From contig OX392529.1 in assembly GCA_947623455.1 (NCBI GenBank), forward strand, positions 51,107,186 to 51,171,185: 64,000 bases of DNA, read 5' to 3'. Positions 1 through 10,000 of this stretch are shown here, piece after piece. Source of the stretch: Mimachlamys varia. Its lineage: Eukaryota; Mollusca; Bivalvia; Pectinida; Pectinidae. Below the pieces are notes generated by a model that made no database searches, was not told the DNA's origin, and was given only the letters and a program-made list of their open reading frames with translations. The translations under genes were made by a program, and so were the position numbers. How positions within the stretch are numbered: the first letter of the stretch is position 1; every line of letters starts with the position of its first letter.

Positions 1-67
1 AAGGTCGGGGAGCAGGGGCTTTAGTTAGCTATTGGCTTACAGTTCTTGTTCAATAAGAATAAACAGG

Positions 68-145
68 AGAATACAAAGCGTCAACAAAGCCATAATCTGA
101 ACTCAAAATCGAATAAAGCAGGCGCAAAATATGAACTAAATTATG
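68..145 (-). repeat. Dispersed repeat R, fragment
   Basis: Carries the family's end block: AAAGCGTCAACAAAGCCATA, then CAAAATCGAATAAAGCAG and GCAAAATATGAAC. Confidence 0.6.
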
Positions 146-146
146 G

Positions 147-235
147 ACAATTTGATTCAGTTTAATTCATTTTTTTCGGCATACTGTATCTATTACTAAA
201 TTGGTGTGGGATATGTATGTGTTACGTCATCCTTT
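147..235 (+). repeat. Hammerhead-bearing repeat family (H), 3' fragment
   Basis: Carries the family's downstream part (cagtttaattcattttttt, cggcatactgtatctatta, ending in a GTTACGTCATC-like end). The ribozyme core is missing from this copy. Confidence 0.55.
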
Positions 236-406
236 GACACTTATAAGCAACGCAAGTGTACATCGTTTTCAACAATTACATAGTCATAACATATAATAAG
301 AGAAAAAATAGAAAAGAGGAGAAAGATAAAAATTTAAAAGAACAAATGAAGTTTATCACTCAATGGTGGTTGCCATACTTACTCTGATCAATTTTGTCTA
401 CTTCAG

Positions 407-481
407 GATAAAGATCGGAAGCGAAAACTGAAGAAAAGGGACGCAGTAGATTTCGATGTATACACTGGAGATTTCCCAGAT
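407..481 (+). CDS. Possible internal exon of a plus-strand gene
   Basis: Acceptor ctacttcag|GATAAAG, donor CCAGAT|gtaagttcg, 75 nt. Only one frame is open: DKDRKRKLKKRDAVDFDVYT then GDFPD. Strong splice sites and a lysine/arginine-rich peptide suggest an exon of a gene entering from the left edge, convergent with gene A. Family not recognised. Confidence 0.4.
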
Positions 482-1205
482 GTAAGTTCGATATTGTTAC
501 CCTCTCCAAATCCCACGGTTACGTTAATGGTGTATACCTGAATCACCTTGTCTGAATGGCTGTATGGATGTCTGAATGACTGTCTGGATGTCTGGATGTC
601 TGTCCCCCCACAATGACTTGTCCGGAGATATCTTCCTAAGCCATTTCTCTTTGCATATTCTTTTGTCTATTGACCTTAGCTTATCAAGCATTTGATGAAT
701 TTATTTGATATTAGTCGAAAGGTATAACTTACCAATGCCCATCATGGCCGATTGAAGTTCAGAATTATGACCAATTTTACTAAATGCGTAACCTAACTTG
801 GAATTTTGTCGAACTATTGTGCGTTTTTTGGGAATTTAGTTTTTCCCTTGGACAAACATCCCATAAAACTTTTAATACAATACTTACTGATTAAACAGTC
901 AGTTGTGTTTGGTCTTAAATGCACATCTACACCTCTATCTACGGTGGTAATATGTATGTGAGGGGTGGGAGGGGTGGGAGGGTGGGGATGTGAGGTATCA
1001 CGAATGCAATAAGCCATTGTTGAGTTACAGATATCAGCAATAGATTATATGGACCTAATTTGAGACAACCCTATATTTCGTTAGAAATATCAACTGATGT
1101 AATATATATATGATATGCGCACTATACATTTAAATATTGCAAACTCAATGTTCATATTTCGTTTCATTTATGAAACTAGCGTTATCGATGTTTATTGCTA
1201 ATCTA
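482..1205. other. No gene seen (putative intron)
   Basis: AT-rich and without a convincing exon. Contains a short CTGTCTGGATGTCTGAATG-type microsatellite near 545-602 and a GGGAGGGGTGGGAGGG G-rich tract near 962-985. Confidence 0.4.
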
Positions 1206-1216
1206 TTTTAATTGTA

Positions 1217-1381
1217 GATGGTTAATACCTGCAAGGCTCCAAATAGAAAATAAACATCCTTCTGACTTTCCGGAAAACCGAACCGAACGTCCACCTGCCA
1301 ATCCTCCCAATCGACCCATTCTTCCGAATTATTCAGCAACGTTAAAGAGGTTTTCCGATGATGCAAAAATGATAAAGAAAT
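1217..1381 (+). CDS. Possible terminal exon of the same plus-strand gene
   Basis: Acceptor ttttaattgtag|ATGG. Joined in phase 0 to the 407-481 exon it reads MVNTCKAPNRK and stops at 1252. A different phase stays open to a TGA at 1379-1381 and gives a proline/asparagine-rich tail (ERPPANPPNRPILPNYSATL) that looks more coding-like but would need another exon in between. AATAAA occurs at 1908-1913. Assignment is uncertain. Confidence 0.3.
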
Positions 1382-1389
1382 GATATGTA

Positions 1390-2190
1390 TGACTTGTACG
1401 CATAACCTGATGACATCATCGAAAAGTGTGTTGTTTCGAAGTGACAAAGGTATCCAAAACTCTTTCAAAGATAGTGCAAAACACTTATGTTGTGCAAACC
1501 TGAACATAATATGTTTTGTGATGCTAATTATGGGATACATCTATTTTCTTTTTGTTTATATCATAACTTGTCTTTGTCATCAATGAAAACTACTTTAACG
1601 TATATTTTGAAATATCATGTTTTGTTTATTTCAGTTATGTTGTATATAAATGTTGTATATTCGTCTGTATATGCTATTGAGTAGTAAACATAAGATTGTA
1701 TTGAATTCAGAAAGCGTTAACTCAATGAAACATAACACTCTGAGATATCCAAACTAATACTTTGCATCAAATGTCATAATTCTACAAAACTTCCATTACT
1801 GCATTTTTTTCGGAAACATTGTGAAAAACAGAAAAAAATTATCGCTGTTGAAAACATATAAGTGTATCTCTGTATATTTGCATAGTATTTACAGTGTATC
1901 GAATAATAATAAAGCAATTCACAAAATGTTAAAGTGTTACAGTTTTACATATCAAGCTTATAAGGATTTTATAAAAAGAAAGAAAAATTGTACTGTGTTG
2001 ATGGAAATTTTGATTTGTTGTAAATTGAATCACTTATGAAAGGCTATTTGTATAGTCCATACCTCTAAGAAAGATGATTCACACATGAAAAGTTAACAAT
2101 TGCCTGTTAAGAACAGATAATTATTTTTATAAATGATTATCATTTTCGCAATAGCTGTATTTTCATGAAACAAAAATTTGAGTACCGACG
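1390..2190. other. No gene seen
   Basis: AT-rich. Small ORFs here have no recognisable features. Possibly 3' UTR or downstream flank of the putative plus-strand gene. Confidence 0.4.
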
Positions 2191-2192
2191 CG

Positions 2193-2583
2193 TTAAAGGC
2201 CCAATATTTGCAACTTTTGGCAAAACTTGAAGGAAATCAAGCCTTATAACTTCTTATATTATTAGATTTAGTTAAAATTAACTGATATCAGCAATATTCA
2301 AGACGAAATCTTGCGCGGTTATTGGTACAGCAGCAGTTGAAACACGGTATTTGTAAACACGGGTCCATTTCGAACTGTCTTCTACCTACGGCTTTTTTTG
2401 TTGAAGTGGGCCACACCTGAACTTTTCTCAATTCTTTGGATTTTTTTGTCAAGAGTTTCTTGTTAGTTACTGCTCAGTTTAACTTCGTTTTAGGCTTATT
2501 TTTGCATGGTTATCAACTGAATTTTTTTCATAATTTTACAGAATCCCGAAAATTTCCTGAAGTTACGTATATTGGGCCTTTAA
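2193..2583 (-). mobile_element. MITE-like element M, copy 1
   Basis: Ends are inverted repeats of TTAAAGGCCCAATATACG followed by TAACTTC-like sequence. 391 bp, in reverse orientation to copies 2 and 3. Diverged at the left end. It abuts a member of repeat family R at 2584. Confidence 0.7.
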
Positions 2584-2902
2584 TCAAACCATAATCCGAA
2601 CTTAAAATCGATTAAACTAGAGGTAAAATATGAACAAAGGAAAGATTTGCATGGAAAATACTGTAGAAATACAAGAGAATAATACCACAACAAGTAAATA
2701 AACTAATGAGCATACTCAAAAACTCCATCCTCATATCACTTAAAGATACAGAACATTTCTTGATGAGGCAAAGATGGCGACCATAAAACTTGCCATTAGT
2801 TTTGATCAACCTGCATCTCTCGAATCGTATTGTGGTAAGTTTGTGTTTCAGCAGTCGACAACGGTCGTGAACAAGCTCGATATTAAGAGCAAGCAAAACG
2901 GT
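2584..2902 (-). repeat. Dispersed repeat R
   Basis: Shares the AAAATCGATTAAAC...GCAAAATATGAACAAAGG end block and the ATGGCGACCATAAAACTTG and CAGCAGTCGACA blocks. Has an internal deletion compared with the 10320 copy. Confidence 0.65.
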
Positions 2903-3108
2903 TCCAAGTGTGCTAAGAAAACATGGATGGGTCTTTACTATTAATCATACCTGACCGCGCTCCTACATTAAAATTGGTCTTTCAAACCATATTATATATT
3001 CTGTGAAAAGCTGAAATATTTCCGAACCATACATTTTTTTGTAGTAATGTATCATTCAAAACAGAGTTCAAATGTTTGTAAACATTTTCTTCGGATTGAA
3101 AAGTATGA

Positions 3109-3186
3109 TTTATGTAAAGACTATTTTACACAACCAAAATATGTTTTAAAACATATTTTGGTTGTGTTAAATAATCTTTACATAAA
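3109..3186. repeat. 78-bp loopless palindrome
   Basis: Arms of 39 bp meet at TTTT|AAAA (centre 3147/3148) and contain ACACAACCAAAATATG and its complement, with about two mismatches. No gene relation seen. Confidence 0.85.
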
Positions 3187-3954
3187 AGAGCTCAAATGGA
3201 TACCATTTCGATTGACGCTTCACTCCTTGTCTACGCGAAGTAATATCTTTCTACGTCAGCGTCGGGATTCGGTATTGATGTCACGTCAAAGGTCAACAAT
3301 GGGTTACAGTGTCAATTGCGTTTCTTCACGGCAACTAAGTACAAGGATCCATACATGTACTACATACCCCAAAACTGTTCGTTGTTTGTTTACACATTAT
3401 TTTTTGTTATGGCTCTAAGAGAAATAGAGATATTCGCCTGACCGTCTGTCCATCTATGTTTTTTTGCTTTATGCAGTAAAGCTTGATGTATATGATTCGC
3501 TCCTATTAGCGTCTAAATGGCATAAGCAGATTTTATTATATGATACCCAGGGAGTTGAGAACGATAACAGCTGTTTGCAAATAATGCCCTATAACAGCGG
3601 CTGATGTGCGAACCGCTTGGATATGACCATCGAACTAGGTAGTTAAAGAACAATATGAAAGACCCTCGAACTAATAAAATTTATTATTTAAGAATTGTAA
3701 AACGACCGTATTCTAGGAAAAGTCGGGGTTTTGTTTTTTGGGTTTTTTTTTTTTTTTGCTTGAAAAATTGAAGAAAACTATGATATTATTCATAATTATA
3801 ACTTTATTAGTTAGGATGGTGAAAATTTAATCGCTTGAATTAAAGTAGTTATTGTAAACAGAAGTTATAAAAAGCAATCACTATTAAAATATGTTGATCA
3901 ACAAAACCAAAAAGTCCTTAAATGATTAAAAAAAACTCATCTACTTATAAATAC

Positions 3955-3960
3955 TTTATT
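3955..3960 (-). terminator. Polyadenylation signal, gene A
   Basis: AATAAA on the minus strand about 110 bp after the gene A stop codon, the first such hexamer after the terminal exon. Confidence 0.55.
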
Positions 3961-4069
3961 TATCAATTATCTTGTGAGTTACTTCCAACTCAAATACAAA
4001 CATATTACAAAAAAGTCATAACAAAACGGAAATAGAAAAACTGGATTTCTTGTTTGAAGCCTTCATCAA

Positions 4070-4099
4070 TTAGGGACGAGTTGAGCCAGCTCCTACGTT
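4070..4099 (-). CDS. Gene A exon 23: 30-nt terminal coding exon
   Basis: Acceptor ttttcttacag|AACGTAGG. Encodes NVGAGSTRP then TAA. Phase 0 joins exon 22. The paralogous site in gene B (32751-32780) encodes SAGAGSTRH-stop in the same phase, which supports a very short last coding exon. AATAAA follows about 110 bp downstream. Confidence 0.75.
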   Translation of the reverse strand, partial: NVGAGSTRP

Positions 4100-7000
4100 C
4101 TGTAAGAAAATAAAACAGTTTTTTTTAAATTGTATAAAACGGATATATTATTTAAAGGGAAATATGAATACTCCACGAAGAAATCCATAAAATCTATACA
4201 TAATAAATGTTTTATTTAACCACTGCATTAATGTCGTAGATTTTGTTACATTTTGGAAATATATTTCTCCAAAACATAATGTATACATATTCTAAGTTCT
4301 TACTTGATTTATGAGTATATATTTTGTATCTTTAAGTGATATGAAAATGAACATTTTTGAGTATCTTCATTAGTGTGTTTACTTGTTGTGATTGACAATG
4401 ATACTCGGTTCTCATTTTGAGAATTTGATGTTTACTTGGATGTGACAAAGATTTACATGACGGGTATCGTCGATGAAGCAGAAGACGCTTACTCTTCCGG
4501 AACACCTGGTCTTATTCTCTTGTACTTTAACAAGGGTCTCCATGTAAATCTTTCCTTTGTTCATATTTTTCCCCTGGTTTAATCGATTTTGAGTTTGGAT
4601 TATGATTTTGTTAACTCTTCCAACTTATAAAGCAGAATAACATCTATAAAATGTTATAATTATCAGAGAACATCAACGGGTCAACAAAACCATCAATCGA
4701 TTAAGCAAGAGGCAAATATACAAAAAAAAAGGGTAAAGGTTACATAAAAACCATCGTACAAGAACAAAAGAATCAGACCTGGTTTTCATGAAGATTACGC
4801 ATATTCTGCTTCATCGACGACACCCATCATGTAAACATCACGTTCTCAAAATGAGAACCGAGTCAGCATTGTCAATCACAACAAGGGATATGTGTATATA
4901 TAATGACTACGTCCTACCTGTGGAGGATTGGGCGAGGAATGCATCATTTCTGAGGGTAATTCCAGTGAACCTTGAACGACCTAATAAAGCAGAATAACAA
5001 AAATGTTTTTCAAAGTACTTAAGCATAGCACAGTAAAACTGATTTCAATCCATATTTTAAACCCTATTAAAAATATCTAGTCTATCTGGTGAGAAATTGG
5101 TAACACGCTGATATAAAATCGCTTTAAACATTGCTTTTGACTAAAATAAAATCTTCATCTTACCAAAGATGCTGATTATGAATAAAGCGGTCTTAACGCT
5201 CATACATTAAATCAAACAATGCATGCGATTTGAACAAAACATCTGTTGTGATCTCATAACCTTAAATTCAAATGCAATTAAAAGGATGGAACAGAAAAGG
5301 CACCAAACACATTAAAAAACACAGCAAAAACGTCACAAGACAAATGTCGCAATGTCCTTCTGTTTTCACAATCCATACTGATATTTCATTATCGACAGGC
5401 TAATACATTACAAAAAAAATCCATGTATGCTTAATATTTAATCTCTTAAGAGTTTAAATAAGATAAAAACATTTTCATACGAAAATAAATTCCATGGTTG
5501 TACTTTTTGTTAAGGCATTTTACTGGGATATTATTAAAATCACTTTAAACATATTTAATTATCTTGAACATTGTAATTATTTTATTACAGATTATAAAAC
5601 ATTTTACCATGGCCGGTGCCTTGCAACTTTCTTTTCCATTATTTTCCTTTGTGTGGCGCTTTATCGTTTATCAATGGAAAGTATTGTTTGATCACCATAA
5701 TAAATTTCTGTTGCCTATTGTTCTTTTCACTTACCTGTTGGGTAGCGCCATATTTACTTATGTATTCTGATTCACAGTCTACGTCTCGTGTGTTCTTAGT
5801 TTCTAATTTCCTCAGGCTAACGACGGTCTCCATTGAATTGCCACCGTCATAGGTCAACTTTACAAACACCACCCTGAATCAAACGTATACATAATGATTA
5901 AACTCTATACAACTTGCTATAATCCTAACTGTTAATTGACCAAAAAAAATATTTAAAGGAGCACTTGGTTGATGACGTAACAAATGCTGCATTAAAGTTA
6001 GTAATAGACACAGGTTGCCGAAAAAAATAATTAAACTGCATCATACAGCTGTTTCGTCCTCTTAGGATTCTTCAGTGATGTTAGGTGCAAAAAGAAGGAT
6101 TCAAAAATTTCTAAGCTAATATAGAAGCAAAAGGGTCAGGTGCGTAAAACCCCTTTAATTTATGAATTCAGAAGTAAAATTAAACTAGTTCTGTTTAATT
6201 TCAAATCGTGTACTACGAAAATGTGTACATTATGTACCATGCCGCTACTCAAAAAAGATACCTGTGGTTACGAAGGCTCTTTATTACTTTTTTGCTAGTG
6301 AATTATCGTAAATTATGTATTCTATAACAATGATCATTTTCACTAGTGGAAAAAATGGTTCAACCAAAGACAATGGGAACAATTCAAAGCTGCCCGGTAG
6401 ACTTGCTATAAAAATGCAATACACATAATATCTAATAGTGTCTTTAGTAATACCAAACATATTTAATTCAAGAGACATTTTTTTTTATATTTCATTCATT
6501 CGTACTTCGCACTTGGGAAAAGTATCAAAATATTAGCCCCACACGCGGAATGTAGAAATTGTAGCCTTTGTTATTTCTATCATATTGAAATCTGCATTTG
6601 CTGTTTACCTTTTAAATGAAAATGTTTCAAAAAGATGGTCAAATGAATGTACAAGCCACATTATCGTAAACAGGAAGCAGATGACTCAGACAAAGGATAT
6701 GGTTTTGTCATTTATATAATATAGTAACACCTCGTTATCTCGAAGTCGACGGGACTGTAGTAAAGCTTCGAGTTAACCGAGTATTTGAGTAACACGAGTT
6801 TAAATGCTATTGTAAAATTTGGCACAAGTTTAAATGCTATTGTAAAATTTGGCACAAGTTCAAATGCTATTGTAAAGTTTGGCACAAGTTCAAATGCTAT
6901 TGTAAAGTTTGGCACAAGTTCAAATGCTATTGTAAAGTTTGGCACAAGTTCAAATGCTATTGTAAAGTTTGGCACAAGTTCAAATGCTATTGTAAAGTTT

Positions 7001-10000
7001 GGCACAAGTTTAAATGCTATTGTAAAGTTTGGCACAAGTTTAAATGCTATTGTAAAGTTTGGCACAAGTTTAAATGCTATTGTAAAGTTTGGCACAAGTT
7101 TAAATGCTATTGTAAAGTTTGGCACAAGTTCAAATGCTATTGTAAAATTTGGCACAAGTTTAAATGCTATTGTAAAGTTTGGCATAGACCGACAAAATAC
7201 TTAGAATTAAACAGGGTATTCGAGTTTGAGATAACGAAGTTGGACTGTATGTCCTTATTGAACATTCCACATACCCGACTTCCCTGTCGAAGTAATATTT
7301 AGCCCCGTCACCAGACTGGACAAGGCTGACGCTGTCTACTCCTGTCATCCTGGCACTTGCAGGCTTCCTCACCATGGCTCTAAACACCAGATCCTTAGGG
7401 ACACACACACCAATAATGACATCTTGATTTCTAAAATAAAACAACCCACGATATGTAAAAATAATCTTTCAAAACATAATATATACTGCTTTTAAAAAAA
7501 TGATCTATCGGAATACATAAACTATCCATAAAAACTGCTAAATAGACCAGATTTGGTTTCCTATTTTTTTTTTTTTTTTTTGTGTGTGCATTTGCTACTT
7601 TTTTCAGTATGCATCAATGCCACAAAACACAAGTATCAACTGTTGTTTTTCCTAGTGTTTCTATTTTCGGTGTCTGTATTATTATTTATTCTTTTCAGTG
7701 TGTATAAAAGCCACTAAAACACACATACCTACCGGTTTTGATTCCTGGTATCTCAATTTTCCACGTCAAATTTGTAACTTAAAGAAAAGAAATGTTCTTA
7801 ACCAAATTACATTTTATTCTACGAATGTTACGTGAGATAAAAAATAATTTGGTAGTAAAAAAAAATACTCACACAGCCATTCCCATACTGCGAAGCACTA
7901 TAGCACTGTCTGGCAGACTCGTTCCAAACTTGAGAAGGTATGAATAAGTTCCACCCGTCACAACATTAAACACTGCCTGTCCCATGTTATCCGATGTCAG
8001 TCTGTTTGTCGTGATGTCGTCCGACCTCATCATTGTTCCAGTGTCACTTCTGGCTAATTTAACTAATACCTATGGACGATATGCATGTAAACGTAACACA
8101 TCTTGAACCAAAGTCAAATTTGTCTTAAAAATGACAGCTATTTCATCTCATTTACACCTAAAAACACATTTGAATCCTTCCAAATCAAAGGTTGGAATAG
8201 TGCATAATGACATTTTAGATAAGAATGAGTTAAAAGTGTAGGCAAATAACATACCGGTATTCGATATGTTTTGGATAATGCTAATTATCAACCAGACTTT
8301 CTACGATTGAAAATAACCTAAAAGGGGGTATTTATTGACAATAAACTACAAATATGATAAAAATGTCAAAATAAAGATCATCTTATTCTTTTTCTTAATA
8401 AAATGACGACATTTATGATTAAATTTTAGTCCTAAATGATTTGTGAACGGTTAACTGAATAGGGAGAGAGACATTAAACAAGATCTCGTAAATAATAGTT
8501 CGAACGAGATAAAAAGTGCAAGCCAGCAGCCAAATGGTTTATGGAATAAAAATTCCTTTTTTTCACATAGCATCTAGACTATTGAATATATTAAAGCAAA
8601 ACTAGAGCTACACAATATAAGTCTAAAGAATATCTGTAAATAATACCGCTAAAAAATGTCAATATTATTAGAAACATAAATAAACATACATATTTCATTG
8701 TTTGACAGCTTTTATCACCGCTAAATTACCTGTGCAAAGTGTTCCTTACAAACAGCCATTCCCCAATTCGTTCTTTTCGCACAATTTGATGTCATTTGGA
8801 ACGGATTTGCTCTAACAATGGAGGCACCAGGAATAGAGGTGACAGAACCAGAAGCATCAAACAATCTATCGCTTTTACTTCCATCACGGTAATCTTCGGG
8901 GTTTTCAATTTGATGAACTCGGTTTCCTTCTGATGACTAAAAATAATAAAAAAAATAAATAAATAAAAAAAAGGATTTATTTTTTTAAGTTTTAAGGTAA
9001 TATTTAATGAAATCTTATGAGTAGGATGTTCCGGGAAATAATAACAATAGATATAAACTTTATTGAGAAACATTAACTGTAAAACAAAGCTAATATTTCA
9101 ATGTTTTTGTTTACAATGGTGTATTTTTTTCTGGTATATTTTTTTTCAACTTATAAACTTATAACTTATAAAATAAATCTTACGTCATCGAAGCCAAAAC
9201 CAATGTTATCCAACGTATTTCCTGCGGAACTGAGAAACCCGTTGATTTCCTGAAATGAAATGGCTCCTGCCTCCATATCAGTTGTATTTGCGAATCCGTC
9301 AAACCATACGTTCCTTGCTGTCATTGGTCCTATGTTAAAGACAAGCCCCTTTCTTGGTCTTGGCCTACAATTACATAGTTTTATAGAGTGAAAAATTAGA
9401 GAATAACGAAGCGTAAAAAAACCATGATACGAACTCAAATTCGATTAAACAAGGAGCAAAATATGAAAAAAAGAAAAGATTTACATGGAGACCATTGTAA
9501 CGGTACAAGAGAATAAGACCAGGATAAGCGTCTCGACGACACCCGCCATGTAATGAGATAAAAATGTCGACGATAAAACTTGCTCATAGATATGATCAAC
9601 TTGCGTTTCTCGAATCCCTGTGTGATAAGTTTGTTTGTCAGCAGTCGACATCGATCACGACAATCTCGATATTTAGAGCAAGCTCTAGAATAACAAATCA
9701 ACTGCGACATGTAAACACCATGGTTGGAGACGCGTAGATGTTACTATCAAGAAATGGAAAGTTCAAGATCTGAAAATTTAAATCGTTTCCTTTATCGAAT
9801 AGCTCAGTGGTAAGCAGTCCATGTTGATCATAGCTGATCATAGAGACTTCATCAATAAAGAAATATTGCGATATATACATTGTATAACTCGATATGCAAA
9901 GTCCTTTATATGAATTAGAAAATTTATAATTTCTCACAGGCCCTGTATAAATGCCAGTCCTTTCTAGTGAGTGTTATACTTCATCAAATATAGGAAGTTT

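Noticed and set aside
3047..3418. 123-aa plus-strand ORF
   Set aside because: Spans the 78-bp palindrome. Composition is random and there are no domain features.
4918..4949. A 32-nt segment with good acceptor and donor in the last intron of gene A
   Set aside because: Length is not a multiple of three, and in phase 0 it gives AAA-TGA at once. It lies inside repeat family R. Direct joining of exon 22 to exon 23 gives a tail matching gene B.
6712..7204. Long ORFs on both strands with 10-aa peptide repeats (NFTIAFKLVP, NAIVKFGTSS)
   Set aside because: Produced by the 30-bp minisatellite in a gene A intron. Open on both strands because the unit is a multiple of three.
8792..9073. 93-aa minus-strand ORF over gene A exon 19
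   Set aside because: Wrong frame. The exon in the correct frame gives the conserved SGSVTSIPGASIV segment and joins both neighbours in phase.
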